Shown: positions 1 to 9,058, counted from the first letter of the stretch. The stretch: 35,052 bases of DNA from Polaromonas sp. (GCA_013823505.1 PNMH01000039.1:1-35052), one strand, 5' to 3'. Program-made: numbers and translations. Notes: generated by a model not told the origin, from the sequence alone.

Positions 1-1158
1 ACCATCTGCAAGGCCATCAAGGACAAGGGCCTGTTCACGCTGGAAGAGGTGCGCAAGCAGACCAAGGCCAGCGCGAGCTGCGGCTCGTGCACCGGCCTGG
101 TGGAGCAGATCCTGATGTTCACCGCCGGCGGCGACTACTCGGCCACACCCAAGCTCAAGGCCATGTGCGCCTGCACCGACCACGGCCACCAGGCGGTGCG
201 CGACGCGATCCGGCAGAGCAAATACACCAACACCGGCGCGGTGTTCGCCGGCATGGGCTGGCGCACGCCCAACGGCTGCGCCACCTGCCGCCCGGCCGTC
301 AACTACTACCTCATCAGCACCTGGCCGAAAGAGGCGAAGGACGACCCACAAAGCCGCTTCATCAACGAGCGCATGCACGCCAACATCCAGAAAGACGGCA
401 CCTACAGCGTGATCCCGCGCATGTGGGGCGGCGAGACCACGGCCGACGAGCTGCGCCGCATCGCCGATGCGGTGGACAAGTACAAGATCCCCACGGTGAA
501 GGTCACCGGCGGCCAGCGCATTGATTTGCTGGGCGTGAAGAAGGAAGACCTGCAGGCGGTGTGGAACGACATCGGCATGCCCAGCGGCCACGCCTACGCC
601 AAGGCCCTGCGCACGGTGAAGACCTGCGTGGGCAGCGAGTGGTGCCGCATGGGCACGCAGGACAGCACGCAGATGGGCAAGGACCTGGAGCGCGCCATGT
701 GGCGCATGTACGCACCGCACAAGGTGAAGTTCGCGGTGAGCGGATGCCCACGCAACTGCGCCGAGGCCGGCATCAAGGACGTGGGCATCATCGGCGTGGA
801 CTCGGGCTGGGAGATGTACGTGGCCGGCAACGGCGGCATCAAGACCGAGGTGGCGCACTTCTTCACCAAGCTCAAGACCTCCGAAGAGGTGCTGGAGTAC
901 ACCGGTGCCTTCATGCAGCTCTACCGCCTGGAAGGCTGGTACCTGGAGCGGACGGTGCACTACGTGAACCGCGTCGGCCTGGACTACGTGAAGAAAAAGA
1001 TCCTGGACGACCACCAGGGCCGCCAGGCGCTGTGGGCAGAGCTGCAGTTCGCGCTCGACGGTGAACCCGATCCGTGGTTTGAACACCAGAAGGCGGCGGT
1101 GGACACGCGACAGTTCATTCCGATCAAGCCCGTGGCCATGGAAGGCGTCATCGTATGA
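1..1158 (+). CDS. nirB: Nitrite reductase [NAD(P)H] large subunit, 3' part
   Basis: This is the C-terminal part of the cytoplasmic siroheme [4Fe-4S] nitrite reductase that reduces nitrite to ammonium. The frame is open from base 1, so the 5' part lies outside the window. The first residues hold the end of a BFD-type [2Fe-2S] domain (Cys at residue 3, then CGSC near residue 24). The nitrite/sulfite reductase domain follows, with the siroheme/[4Fe-4S] cysteines in TCVGSEWC and in SGCPRNC. The gene ends at TGA 1156-1158 and overlaps nirD by ATGA, which indicates translational coupling of the two subunits. Only the missing N-terminal FAD/NAD part is unseen; the identification is secure. Confidence 0.95.
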   Translation, partial: TICKAIKDKGLFTLEEVRKQTKASASCGSCTGLVEQILMFTAGGDYSATPKLKAMCACTDHGHQAVRDAIRQSKYTNTGAVFAGMGWRTPNGCATCRPAVNYYLISTWPKEAKDDPQSRFINERMHANIQKDGTYSVIPRMWGGETTADELRRIADAVDKYKIPTVKVTGGQRIDLLGVKKEDLQAVWNDIGMPSGHAYAKALRTVKTCVGSEWCRMGTQDSTQMGKDLERAMWRMYAPHKVKFAVSGCPRNCAEAGIKDVGIIGVDSGWEMYVAGNGGIKTEVAHFFTKLKTSEEVLEYTGAFMQLYRLEGWYLERTVHYVNRVGLDYVKKKILDDHQGRQALWAELQFALDGEPDPWFEHQKAAVDTRQFIPIKPVAMEGVIV

Positions 1159-1538
1159 ACGCGTGGATTCCCATCGCCCGCGTGGACGACATCCCCGTGC
1201 TCGGCTCGCGCTGCGTGCAACGCGAACACGGCCTGGACGTGGCGGTGTTCCGCAACGCGCAGGACGAGGTGTTCGCCCTGCTCGACCGCTGCCCGCACAA
1301 AGGCGGCCCGCTCAGCCAGGGCATCGTCTTCGGCACCAGCGTGGCCTGCCCGCTGCACAACTGGACCATCGGCCTGGACAGCGGCTGCGCCAAGGCGCCC
1401 GACGAGGGGTGCACGCCGCGGTTTGCGGTGAAGGTGGAAGACGGCGTGGTGCACCTGGATGCACAGGAACTCTCAACCCACGCCACCGACCTCACCCGCC
1501 CGCTCGCCGGCCCCCAGCGCAAGACCGCTCACGCATGA
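1155..1538 (+). CDS. nirD: Nitrite reductase small subunit, Rieske-type
   Basis: This is the 127-residue small subunit of assimilatory nitrite reductase, a Rieske-fold partner of NirB. Unlike many NirD proteins that have lost the cluster ligands, this one keeps both ligand pairs, Cys-Pro-His (in RCPHKGGPLSQG) and Cys-Pro-Leu-His (in ACPLHNW). It should therefore carry a [2Fe-2S] cluster. It overlaps nirB by 4 bp at the start and nasA by 4 bp at the end, so the three form one operon. Length is normal for the family. Confidence 0.94.
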   Translation: MNAWIPIARVDDIPVLGSRCVQREHGLDVAVFRNAQDEVFALLDRCPHKGGPLSQGIVFGTSVACPLHNWTIGLDSGCAKAPDEGCTPRFAVKVEDGVVHLDAQELSTHATDLTRPLAGPQRKTAHA

Positions 1539-4408
1539 ACCCGACCACCACCCGCTCGACCTGCCCCTACTGCGGCGTGGGCTGCGGGGTGTTGATCGAC
1601 AGTGTGGGCAGCCAGATCACCGGCGTGCGCGGCGACCCGGACCACGCGGCGAACTTCGGCAAGCTGTGCACCAAAGGCCAGACGCTGCACCTCACTGCCT
1701 CGCCTGCGATCGCGCAGCAAACCCGTTTGCTGCAACCCCTGAGGCGCCTGGAGCGCGGCGGCCCCGCGCAGGCCGTGGGTTGGGACTCGGCCCTCGACCT
1801 CGCCACCGACCGCTTCGCCTCCGCCATCACACAACACGGCCCCGACGCGGTCGGCTTCTACATCAGCGGCCAGCTGCTCACCGAGGACTACTACGTCTTC
1901 AACAAGCTGGCCAAGGGCCTGATCGGCACCAACAACGTCGACACCAACTCGCGCCTGTGCATGAGCAGCGCGGTGGCCGGCTACAAGCTCACGCTGGGGG
2001 CCGATGCGCCGCCCGCCTGCTACGACGACGTGAACCACGCCAGCTGCCTGTTCATCGTCGGCAGCAACGCGGCCTTTGCGCACCCGGTGCTGTTCCGCCG
2101 CATCGAAGCGGCGAAGCAGGCCAACCCGGCCATGAAGGTGATCGTGGCCGACCCGCGCCGCACCGACACCGCTGGCTTCGCCGACCTGTACTTGCCCTTG
2201 CAACCCGGCAGCGACGTGATGCTGTTCCACGGCCTGCTGCACATCATGTTGTGGGAAGGCTGGCTGGATTCCGCGTTCATTGCCGCACACACCACCGGGT
2301 TTGACGCGCTCAAGGCGCTGGTGCGCGAGCACACACCCGATCGCGTCGCCCAGGCTTGTGGTCTGAAGAAAGAAGACCTCTACACCGCTGCCCAATGGTT
2401 TTCACAGTCGCCCGCCACACTCAGCCTGTACTGCCAGGGCCTGAACCAGAGCAGCAGCGGCACCGCCAAAAACGCGACGCTGATCAACCTGCACCTGGCC
2501 ACCGGCCAGATCGGCAAACCCGGCGCCGGCCCCTTCAGCCTCACCGGTCAGCCCAATGCCATGGGTGGGCGCGAGGTTGGCGGCCTGGCCAACCTGCTGA
2601 GCGCCCACCGCGACCTCGCGAACCCGCAGCACCGCGCCGAGGTGGCCGCGCTGTGGGGCGTGGCCAGCGTGCCCGAGAAGCCGGGCAAGAGCGCGGTGGA
2701 GATGTTCGAAGCCGCGGCCGACGGCGAGATCAAGGCGCTGTGGATCGCCTGCACCAACCCCGCCCAGTCCATGCCCGACCAGGCCACCGTGCGCCGCGCC
2801 TTGCAACGCGCCGAGTTCGTGGTGGTGCAAGAGGCTTACGCCACCGCCGCCACCTGCGACTTCGCCGACCTGCTGCTGCCGGCCACCACCTGGGGCGAAA
2901 AGGACGGCACCGTGACCAACAGCGAACGCCGCATCAGCCGCGTGCGCCCGGCCGTGCCAGCGCCCGGCGAAGCCCGGCACGACTGGCGCATCGTCGTGGA
3001 CTTTGCGAGGCGGCTGGAGAGAGCAAATGGGATCGGAGCAAATGGGGTCAGATCCGAATTCAGGACAGCAGCGCCCGAGGCCGCCAACAACCTCCAACGA
3101 AATTCGGCTCTGACCCCATTTGCGGTGCAGCCGGAGAAGACCCTCTTCCCCTACCAAACCCCCGAAGACATCTGGAACGAACACCGCGAATCCACAAGAG
3201 GACGCGACCTGGACATCACCGGCCTCTCTTACCAGAAACTGGAGAACGAAGGCCCACAACAATGGCCCATCAAGGCCGGAGAGACCCAGGGTAAGCAGCG
3301 CCTCTACGAAGACGGCATCTTTCCCACGCCCGACGGCAAAGCCCGTTTCGCCGCTCTGCCCTTCGTGCCGCTGGCCGAGCCACGCGAATCGCGTTACCCC
3401 TTCTCGCTCACCACCGGCCGCCTGCGCGACCAGTGGCACGGCATGACACGCACCGGCACGCTGGGCCGGCTGTTCGGCCATGTGGCCGAGCCGTCTGTGC
3501 AACTCAACCCGCAAGACATGGAGCGCCGTGGCCTCAAAGAAGGCGATCTGGTGCACGTGACCAGCAAGCGCGGCTCCATCGTGGTGCCGCTGCAGGGCTC
3601 GACCGACATCGGCGTGTCGCAGGCCTTCATCGCCATGCACTGGGGCGCCGAGTACCTGAGCGGCGTGAGCAGCACGGGCGAGTTGCTCGCGGGTGTGAAC
3701 GCACTCACCACCTCGGCTTACTGCCCGAGCTCCAAACAGCCCGAACTCAAACACGCGGCGGTGAAGGTGCTCAAGGCCGAGCTGCCCTGGACGCTGTTGG
3801 CCATGGCCTGGTTGCCAGAGGCTGACGCACTGAGCGCGCAGCGAGGTTTGCGCGAACTCATGGCGAAGTTTCCGTTTGCGTCTTGTGTGCCGTTCGGCCG
3901 GGAGCGCACCGGTGTCTTGTTCCGCGCGGCCGCCCACGACGCGCCCGACCTCGAACTGATCGCGCGCGTTGAAGCGCTTCTCGGCCTGAACACCGCCGAC
4001 GCCCTGCGCTACGCCGACAAACGCCTGGGCCAGCACCGCGCCGCGCGCCTGGTGCGTGTGGACAAAACCACGCAGCTCGACGGCTTCATGCTTGCCGGCG
4101 ACACGCGCGCCGAGGCCTGGCTCAAGCCACTGCTGCAGGACGAGCTGCCCGCCGACGCCTACGGCCGCCGCCTGCTCATGCCCGGCGCCCAACCGCCGGT
4201 GGCCATCAATGCCAAGGGTCGGCAAGTGTGCACCTGCTTCAACGTGACCGACCTGGCCATCACTGAGCGGCTGGCCACTTGTGAAGGCGGCGAAGACGAG
4301 CGCTTGGCTGCACTGCAGGCCAGCCTGCGGTGCGGCACCAACTGCGGCTCATGCGTGCCCGAACTCAAGCGCCTGGTGCGCGCCACCCCGGCGCTGCTGC
4401 CCGCCTGA
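1535..4408 (+). CDS. nasA: Assimilatory nitrate reductase catalytic subunit
   Basis: This is a 957-residue molybdopterin enzyme reducing nitrate to nitrite in the cytoplasm. The ATG at 1535 overlaps the nirD stop. The N-terminal [4Fe-4S] motif is CPYCGVGCGV followed by Cys in LCTKGQ. The Mo-bis-MGD catalytic domain and the C-terminal molydopterin dinucleotide-binding domain follow (TTGRLRDQWHGMTRTG near residue 630). The last 70 or so residues form a BFD-like [2Fe-2S] domain (VCTCFNV and CGTNCGSC), typical of NasA forms that take electrons from a reductase partner. Residues of about 496-530 are foreign: they are encoded by an in-frame palindromic insertion (3021-3123) lying in a variable stretch between conserved blocks. 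The frame stays open, so the enzyme is probably functional. Confidence 0.95.
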   Translation: MNPTTTRSTCPYCGVGCGVLIDSVGSQITGVRGDPDHAANFGKLCTKGQTLHLTASPAIAQQTRLLQPLRRLERGGPAQAVGWDSALDLATDRFASAITQHGPDAVGFYISGQLLTEDYYVFNKLAKGLIGTNNVDTNSRLCMSSAVAGYKLTLGADAPPACYDDVNHASCLFIVGSNAAFAHPVLFRRIEAAKQANPAMKVIVADPRRTDTAGFADLYLPLQPGSDVMLFHGLLHIMLWEGWLDSAFIAAHTTGFDALKALVREHTPDRVAQACGLKKEDLYTAAQWFSQSPATLSLYCQGLNQSSSGTAKNATLINLHLATGQIGKPGAGPFSLTGQPNAMGGREVGGLANLLSAHRDLANPQHRAEVAALWGVASVPEKPGKSAVEMFEAAADGEIKALWIACTNPAQSMPDQATVRRALQRAEFVVVQEAYATAATCDFADLLLPATTWGEKDGTVTNSERRISRVRPAVPAPGEARHDWRIVVDFARRLERANGIGANGVRSEFRTAAPEAANNLQRNSALTPFAVQPEKTLFPYQTPEDIWNEHRESTRGRDLDITGLSYQKLENEGPQQWPIKAGETQGKQRLYEDGIFPTPDGKARFAALPFVPLAEPRESRYPFSLTTGRLRDQWHGMTRTGTLGRLFGHVAEPSVQLNPQDMERRGLKEGDLVHVTSKRGSIVVPLQGSTDIGVSQAFIAMHWGAEYLSGVSSTGELLAGVNALTTSAYCPSSKQPELKHAAVKVLKAELPWTLLAMAWLPEADALSAQRGLRELMAKFPFASCVPFGRERTGVLFRAAAHDAPDLELIARVEALLGLNTADALRYADKRLGQHRAARLVRVDKTTQLDGFMLAGDTRAEAWLKPLLQDELPADAYGRRLLMPGAQPPVAINAKGRQVCTCFNVTDLAITERLATCEGGEDERLAALQASLRCGTNCGSCVPELKRLVRATPALLPA
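3021..3123. repeat. REP-like palindromic element inserted in nasA
   Basis: Two 23-bp inverted arms, 3038-3060 and 3101-3123, match with a single mismatch and flank a 40-bp centre. The arm reads GCAAATGGGGTCAGA then (T/G)CCGAATT. A partial extra copy of the arm start (GAGCAAATGG) lies at 3021-3030. The GGGGTCAGA(G)CCGAATT type of sequence is, from memory, a recurrent palindromic repeat in betaproteobacterial genomes, often beside REP-associated tyrosine transposases. The element is an open reading frame in phase with nasA. Confidence 0.8.
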
Positions 4409-4465
4409 GCCCCGGCTTTGCACATATAACGCCAAGTCATCAAACTTCCCCGACAATCGCGCGCC

Positions 4466-5395
4466 ATGGGGATCAGCCAATACATCAAGGAAATCGGTCG
4501 CGGCAAGGACGGCGCCCGCTCGCTCACGCGCGAGCAGGCCACCGACCTGCTGGGCCAGGTGCTCGACGGCACGGTGACCGACCTGGAGGTGGGCGGCTTC
4601 TGCCTGGCCATGCGCATCAAGGGCGAAACGCCCGACGAGATGGCCGGCTTTCTGGACGCAGCACACGCCCGCCTGCACCGGTTGCCCGACAACGGCCTCA
4701 CCACCGTGGTGCTGCCCAGCTACAACGGTGCGCGCAAGCTGCCGGTGCTCACCCCCCTGCTGGCCCTGCTGCTGGCGCGCCGTGGTGTGCCGGTGCTGGT
4801 GCACGGCACGGCCACCGAAGACAAGCGCGTTTTCGCCTCGGCCGTGTTCGCTGAAATCGGTGTGTTGCCCTCCACCCAGGTGTCTCCGCTCGCCGCGGGC
4901 GACGTGGCCTTTGTGCCCACCGAGGTGCTGTGCCCCGGCCTCAAGCGCCTGCTCGACGTGCGCCGTGTGGTTGGCCTGCGCAACCCTGCGCACAGCCTGG
5001 TCAAACTCATGAACCCGTGCGCGGGCAAGGCCTTCATTGTGGGCAGCTACACCCACCCCGAGTACGCCAGCTCCATGGCCGCCACCTGGGCCCTCACCGG
5101 CGCGCACGCCATGCTGTTGCGCGGCACCGAAGGTGAACCGGTGGCCGATGCGCGTCGCACACCGCGCATGGAAATTTTTCAGAATGGCGAGCGCACCGAG
5201 GTGCAGCCACAGCAAGACGGCCCGCTCGCGCAACTGCCTTCGCTGCCTGCCGTGGACGCATCGGGCACCGCGGCCTACATCCGCGCCGTGCTCAACGATT
5301 CGTTACCCATTCCCACGCCGATCGCACTGCAGGTGGAACACATCTTGCGAGCGCTCGAGCACCATGATTCCCCAGCCCATGCACACGCCCTCTGA
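4466..5395 (+). CDS. ybiB: YbiB-type TrpD2 family DNA-binding protein
   Basis: This 309-residue protein resembles anthranilate phosphoribosyltransferase (TrpD) but belongs to the YbiB/TrpD2 branch. That branch has lost the catalytic site and binds nucleic acid in E. coli. The N-terminal helical domain (residues 1-65, with LGQVLDGTVTDLEVGGF) is the glycosyltransferase-3 N domain; the rest is the phosphoribosyltransferase-like fold, including VHGTATEDKR near residue 113 and GLRNPAHSLVKLMNP near 172. It lies between nasA and cobA in the same direction, a neighbourhood often seen in Burkholderiales, though its role there is not clear. A GACAAT hexamer lies 8 bp before the ATG. Confidence 0.85.
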   Translation: MGISQYIKEIGRGKDGARSLTREQATDLLGQVLDGTVTDLEVGGFCLAMRIKGETPDEMAGFLDAAHARLHRLPDNGLTTVVLPSYNGARKLPVLTPLLALLLARRGVPVLVHGTATEDKRVFASAVFAEIGVLPSTQVSPLAAGDVAFVPTEVLCPGLKRLLDVRRVVGLRNPAHSLVKLMNPCAGKAFIVGSYTHPEYASSMAATWALTGAHAMLLRGTEGEPVADARRTPRMEIFQNGERTEVQPQQDGPLAQLPSLPAVDASGTAAYIRAVLNDSLPIPTPIALQVEHILRALEHHDSPAHAHAL

Positions 5396-6164
5396 GTTCC
5401 TGCCCGGTACCGTTTCGCTCGTGGGCGCTGGCCCGGGCGACCCGGAGTTGCTCACGCTCAAGGCGGTCAAGGCCATCAGCGCGGCCACCGTGTTGCTGGT
5501 CGACGATCTGGTGAGCGACGCGGTGTTGGCCCACGCTTCACCGCGTGCGCGCATCGTGCATGTGGGCAAGCGCGGCGGCTGCAAGAGCACGCCGCAGGCC
5601 TTCATCGAGAAGCTCATGGTCATGGCTGCGAGCGAGGGCGAAGTGGTCGTGCGCCTCAAGGGCGGCGACCCCTTCATCTTCGGGCGCGGCGGCGAAGAGG
5701 TCGAGGCCTTGCGCGCCGCCGGCATCGAGGTGCAGGTGGTCAACGGCATCACCGCCGGCCTGGCCGGTCTAACCTCGCTGGGCGTGCCGCTCACCCACCG
5801 CGAACACGCGCACGGCGTGGTGTTCGTCACCGGTCACGCCAAGCCCGGCGACAGCGGCACCGACTGGCCGACCCTGGCCGCCACTGCGCGCGACGCCAAG
5901 CTCACGCTGGTGATCTACATGGGCGTGAGTGGCTCGCAGCAGATCCAGACCGAACTGCTCACCGGCCTGCCGGCCCACACGCCGGTGGCCGTGATCCAGC
6001 ACGCCACGCTGCCGCAGCAACGGCACGCCGTCACCAGCCTGGGGCAGCTGCGCGCCACGATCGAGCGCGAAGGCCTGGGCAGCCCGGCCGTGATCGTGGT
6101 GGGCGATGTGGTGAGCGGCATCGCCGCTCTTCAGGCACCCTTGCCGCTCGTTCGCACGGCCTGA
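5364..6164 (+). CDS. cobA: Uroporphyrinogen-III C-methyltransferase
   Basis: This is a SAM-dependent methyltransferase converting uroporphyrinogen III to precorrin-2, the first step to siroheme, the cofactor of NirB. The protein is 266 residues from ATG 5364; a second in-frame ATG at 5379 is possible, and neither has a strong Shine-Dalgarno. Family motifs are visible: VSLVGAGPGDPELLTLKA near the start, RLKGGDPFIFGRGGEE, and GITAGLAGLTSLGVPLTHR. The start lies inside the end of ybiB, so the two are translationally linked. It is a single-domain CobA without the CysG dehydrogenase/ferrochelatase half. Confidence 0.93.
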   Translation: MIPQPMHTPSEFLPGTVSLVGAGPGDPELLTLKAVKAISAATVLLVDDLVSDAVLAHASPRARIVHVGKRGGCKSTPQAFIEKLMVMAASEGEVVVRLKGGDPFIFGRGGEEVEALRAAGIEVQVVNGITAGLAGLTSLGVPLTHREHAHGVVFVTGHAKPGDSGTDWPTLAATARDAKLTLVIYMGVSGSQQIQTELLTGLPAHTPVAVIQHATLPQQRHAVTSLGQLRATIEREGLGSPAVIVVGDVVSGIAALQAPLPLVRTA

Positions 6165-6232
6165 TCCGACGCGCCAGCGCCCCGCTACACTGCGGCACCC
6201 GCGCCCCGTCGAGGCGCATCGGAGCCCGCCGC

Positions 6233-7360
6233 ATGCTCAAGAAACTCAACGAATTCACCGAAGGCCACGGTGCCCTGCGCCCGGGCCGCGGCTTGGTCAC
6301 CGGGGCCATCGCGCTGTCGCTGGCCATCCTGTGTTTCCTCGGTGTGATGGCGTTTCACTTTCCGCAGTACCTCACCACCCCCCAGCTGCGCCAGCAGTAC
6401 GACGTGGGCCTCATGCGGCAGTTGCTCTTCGGGGGCATGGTGATCGCCGGCGGCCTGAGCCTGGTGAACGTGTTGTTCAACCGCGCGCGCTGGCTCTCGG
6501 CCTTTGCGTTTGCGTTGGTCACCCTCAGCGCGCTGCTGGGCGGACACCAGGTGGAGGTGGACCCGAACTTCCCCGACCACACGCCCTACATCGGCATGGA
6601 CTGGTTCATCCTCGACCTGCTGGGTTCGGCGCTGATCTTCATCTTCATCGAAAAGCTGTTCGCCCTGCGCAAAGACCAGCCCGTGTTCCGCCCGGAGTGG
6701 CAGACCGACTTTCACCACTTCATCGTCAACCACATGGTGATCGGCTTCATGCTGCTGGCCACCAACCTGCTGGTGCACAACCTCTTTGGCTGGGTGCCGG
6801 TGGAGGGGCTGCGGGGCTGGATCGCAGCGCTGCCGTTCTGGGCTGCGCTGCCGCTCATCATTCTGGTAGCCGATCTCGCGCAGTACTGGACGCACCGCGC
6901 GTACCACGAGGTGCCGCTGCTCTGGCGCCTGCACGCGGTGCACCACAGCACCAAACACATGGACTGGATGGCCGGCTCGCGCCAGCACATTCTGGAAACC
7001 ATCATCACGCGCACCCTGGTGCTCGGGCCCATCTACCTGCTGGGTTTTTCCAAGGAAGTGATCGACGCGTACATCATCGTGGTGGGCTTCCAGGCCGTGT
7101 TCAACCACGCCAACGTGAGCGTGCGGCTCGGCCCACTGCGCTACCTCATCGTCACGCCCAACTTCCACCACTGGCACCACAGTCAGGACGCGGACGCGCT
7201 GGACAAGAACTACGCCGCGCACTATGCGTTCCTGGACCACCTCTTCGGCACCGCGGTCAACAGCAACAAGGTCTGGCCCGAGCGCTACGGCGTGCTGGGC
7301 GACTACGTGCCCAAGGGCTTTCTGAAGCAGCTGGCGTTCCCCTTCACCTGGAAAGGCTGA
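6233..7360 (+). CDS. Sterol desaturase / fatty acid hydroxylase family membrane protein
   Basis: This 375-residue integral membrane protein belongs to the di-iron fatty acid hydroxylase superfamily. Several hydrophobic helices occupy the first half. The histidine clusters that bind the metals are present: HRAYHEVPLLWRLHAVHHS around residues 222-240 and NFHHWHHS around 307-314. The substrate cannot be told from sequence; members hydroxylate or desaturate lipids. It lies 68 bp after cobA, with a TACACT -10-like hexamer at 6186-6191, and may be transcribed on its own. Confidence 0.88.
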   Translation: MLKKLNEFTEGHGALRPGRGLVTGAIALSLAILCFLGVMAFHFPQYLTTPQLRQQYDVGLMRQLLFGGMVIAGGLSLVNVLFNRARWLSAFAFALVTLSALLGGHQVEVDPNFPDHTPYIGMDWFILDLLGSALIFIFIEKLFALRKDQPVFRPEWQTDFHHFIVNHMVIGFMLLATNLLVHNLFGWVPVEGLRGWIAALPFWAALPLIILVADLAQYWTHRAYHEVPLLWRLHAVHHSTKHMDWMAGSRQHILETIITRTLVLGPIYLLGFSKEVIDAYIIVVGFQAVFNHANVSVRLGPLRYLIVTPNFHHWHHSQDADALDKNYAAHYAFLDHLFGTAVNSNKVWPERYGVLGDYVPKGFLKQLAFPFTWKG

Positions 7361-7383
7361 GCGGGCGGCCTACACTGCGCGCC

Positions 7384-8601
7384 ATGCAAAACTTCGACGC
7401 CATCGTCATCGGCGCTGGCGCCGCCGGCCTCTTCTGTGCCGGCATCGCCGGTCAACGCGGCCTGAGCGTGCTCGTGCTCGATCACAGCGAGAAGGTGGCC
7501 GAGAAGATCCGCATCTCGGGTGGCGGCCGCGCCAACTTCACCAACCGCGATCTCGATCCGCACGCGCCGCACAAGCACTTCATCAGCGCCAACCCCAACT
7601 TCTGCCGCTCCGCACTCTCGCGTTACACGCCGGCCGATTTCATCGCACTGCTTCAGAAGCATGGCATCGCCTTTCATGAAAAGCACAAAGGCCAGTTGTT
7701 TTGCGACCGCTCAGCCGAAGACCTGATCCAGATGCTGCTGCGCGAGTGCGATGCGGGCGGTGTGCAGCGCTGGCAGCCGTGCGGCGTCAAGGCCATCCGG
7801 GTGGACGGCGACGGCGCGTATGAGATCGACACCGACCGCGGCCCGGTGCGCAGCCGCTCCGTGGTCGTGGCCACCGGTGGCCTGTCCATCCCCAAGATCG
7901 GTGCCACCGACTTCGGTTACCGCATCGCCAAACAGTTTGGCCTGCGCCTGGTCGAGCCGCGTCCGGGCCTGGTGCCGATGACCTTCGACGGTGACCATTG
8001 GTTGCCGTACGCCGGACTCTCCGGTCTCGCATTGCCGGTGCGCATCGAGACCGGCGACAAGAAGACCCGCATGGCGTTCAACGAAGACCTGCTCTTCACC
8101 CACCGCGGGCTCTCGGGTCCGGCGGTGCTGCAGATCTCCAGCTACTGGAGCGACAACACCCCGATCCGCCTGAACCTGGCGCCAGACGCCGACCTGCCCG
8201 CCGCACTCGCCCGCGCCAAGGCCACCTCACGAAAACTGATCGCCAATGAGCTCGCGGGCCTCGTGCCCAGCCGCCTGGCCGACGCCTGGGCGCAGCAGGA
8301 CCCCGACTGGCAGCGCCCCGTGGCCGAGGCGTCCGACAAGGCCTTGACCCGGCTGGCCGAGCGCCTGTCGCGCTGGGAGATCACCCCCACCGGCACCGAG
8401 GGCTACAAAAAGGCCGAGGTCACGCTGGGCGGCGTGGACACACGCGACCTGTCGTCCCAAACCCTGGAATCGAAGCAGCCGGGCCTGTATTTCATCGGCG
8501 AGGTGGTGGACGTGACCGGATGGCTGGGCGGCTACAACTTCCAGTGGGCCTGGGCCAGCGCCCACGCATGTGCTGTGGCGCTGGGTAGCCAATCGCATTG
8601 A
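7384..8601 (+). CDS. YhiN/HI0933-family NAD(P)/FAD-dependent oxidoreductase
   Basis: This is a 405-residue flavoprotein. The N-terminal dinucleotide-binding fold starts at residue 5 (AIVIGAGAAGLFCAGIAG). The family signature KIRISGGGRANFTN follows near residue 41. The C-terminal GEVVDVTGWLGGYNFQWAW is the typical closing FAD contact. Members are widespread and mostly of unknown substrate. The start is the ATG at 7384; the frame is open far upstream, but that part is antisense-like noise over the sterol desaturase gene. The ATG lies only 7 bp after a TACACT hexamer and lacks a Shine-Dalgarno, so a leaderless message is possible. Confidence 0.88.
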   Translation: MQNFDAIVIGAGAAGLFCAGIAGQRGLSVLVLDHSEKVAEKIRISGGGRANFTNRDLDPHAPHKHFISANPNFCRSALSRYTPADFIALLQKHGIAFHEKHKGQLFCDRSAEDLIQMLLRECDAGGVQRWQPCGVKAIRVDGDGAYEIDTDRGPVRSRSVVVATGGLSIPKIGATDFGYRIAKQFGLRLVEPRPGLVPMTFDGDHWLPYAGLSGLALPVRIETGDKKTRMAFNEDLLFTHRGLSGPAVLQISSYWSDNTPIRLNLAPDADLPAALARAKATSRKLIANELAGLVPSRLADAWAQQDPDWQRPVAEASDKALTRLAERLSRWEITPTGTEGYKKAEVTLGGVDTRDLSSQTLESKQPGLYFIGEVVDVTGWLGGYNFQWAWASAHACAVALGSQSH

Positions 8602-8607
8602 AGTGGC

Positions 8608-8613
8608 TATAAT
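8608..8613 (+). promoter_or_regulatory. -10 box of the rpsU promoter
   Basis: A perfect TATAAT overlaps the region just after the stop codon of the preceding flavoprotein gene, about 126 bp upstream of rpsU. A TG pair lies 2 bp before it, while no good -35 is seen. The long leader may hold regulatory sequence. Confidence 0.55.
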
Positions 8614-8739
8614 CCAAGGCTTTGCTGGCAAATACCCGTCTGCCAATACTAGTTAACGACGGGACATTTTGCGGAAACGACGCTTGGGCCCGATCTTCCC
8701 GAACATCCTCTTTCCGCGCATTCTGGACATTTCTCGCCC

Positions 8740-8952
8740 ATGACGACCATCCGTGTAAAAGACAACGAACCCTTTGACGTCGCTCTGCGCCGTTTCAAGC
8801 GCACCATCGAAAAGCTCGGTTTGCTGACCGACCTGCGCGCCCGTGAGTTTTACGAAAAGCCCACCGCCGAGCGCAAGCGCAAGAAGGCCGCTGCCGTCAA
8901 GCGCCACTACAAGCGTGTGCGCTCGATGCAGCTGCCCAAGAAGCTGTACTAA
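8740..8952 (+). CDS. rpsU: 30S ribosomal protein S21
   Basis: This 70-residue, highly basic protein is S21 of the small ribosomal subunit, which helps start translation. It has the usual [17 protein letters not shown] and [17 protein letters not shown] segments and the normal length. It follows a TATAAT promoter with a leader of about 120 bp and is closed by a clear terminator. In many proteobacteria rpsU precedes a GatB/YqeY gene, dnaG and rpoD; here the YqeY gene follows. Confidence 0.97.
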   Translation: MTTIRVKDNEPFDVALRRFKRTIEKLGLLTDLRAREFYEKPTAERKRKKAAAVKRHYKRVRSMQLPKKLY

Positions 8953-8980
8953 GCACTGCCGCCGGGTTCGCCCGGTCGCG

Positions 8981-9017
8981 AAAAAGCCCGCTGGAAGACG
9001 TTCAAGCGGGCTTTTTT
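8981..9017 (+). terminator. Rho-independent terminator of rpsU
   Basis: The arms AAAAAGCCCGCT (8981-8992) and AGCGGGCTTTTTT (9005-9017) form a GC-rich stem with a 12-nt loop and a run of six T. It works for rpsU, and the A-run on the other side would allow it to act in both directions. Confidence 0.93.
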
Positions 9018-9058
9018 GTTGTCTGAACATTCCCTTCACCGCCCCACAGGAGCCCACC

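Noticed and set aside
3051..3070. CCGAATTCAGG in the nasA repeat as a fourth copy of the island palindrome
   Set aside because: Only the central GAATTCAGG is shared; the flanks belong to the REP-like element, so the likeness is probably chance.
2402..4225. 607-codon open frame antisense to nasA
   Set aside because: It mirrors the codon bias of the high-GC gene on the other strand, lacks a ribosome site and has a low-complexity product.
6331..7383. Upstream part of the open frame leading into the flavoprotein gene
   Set aside because: It overlaps the sterol desaturase gene in another frame and codes Arg/Ala/Pro-rich noise; the FAD-binding fold starts right after ATG 7384.
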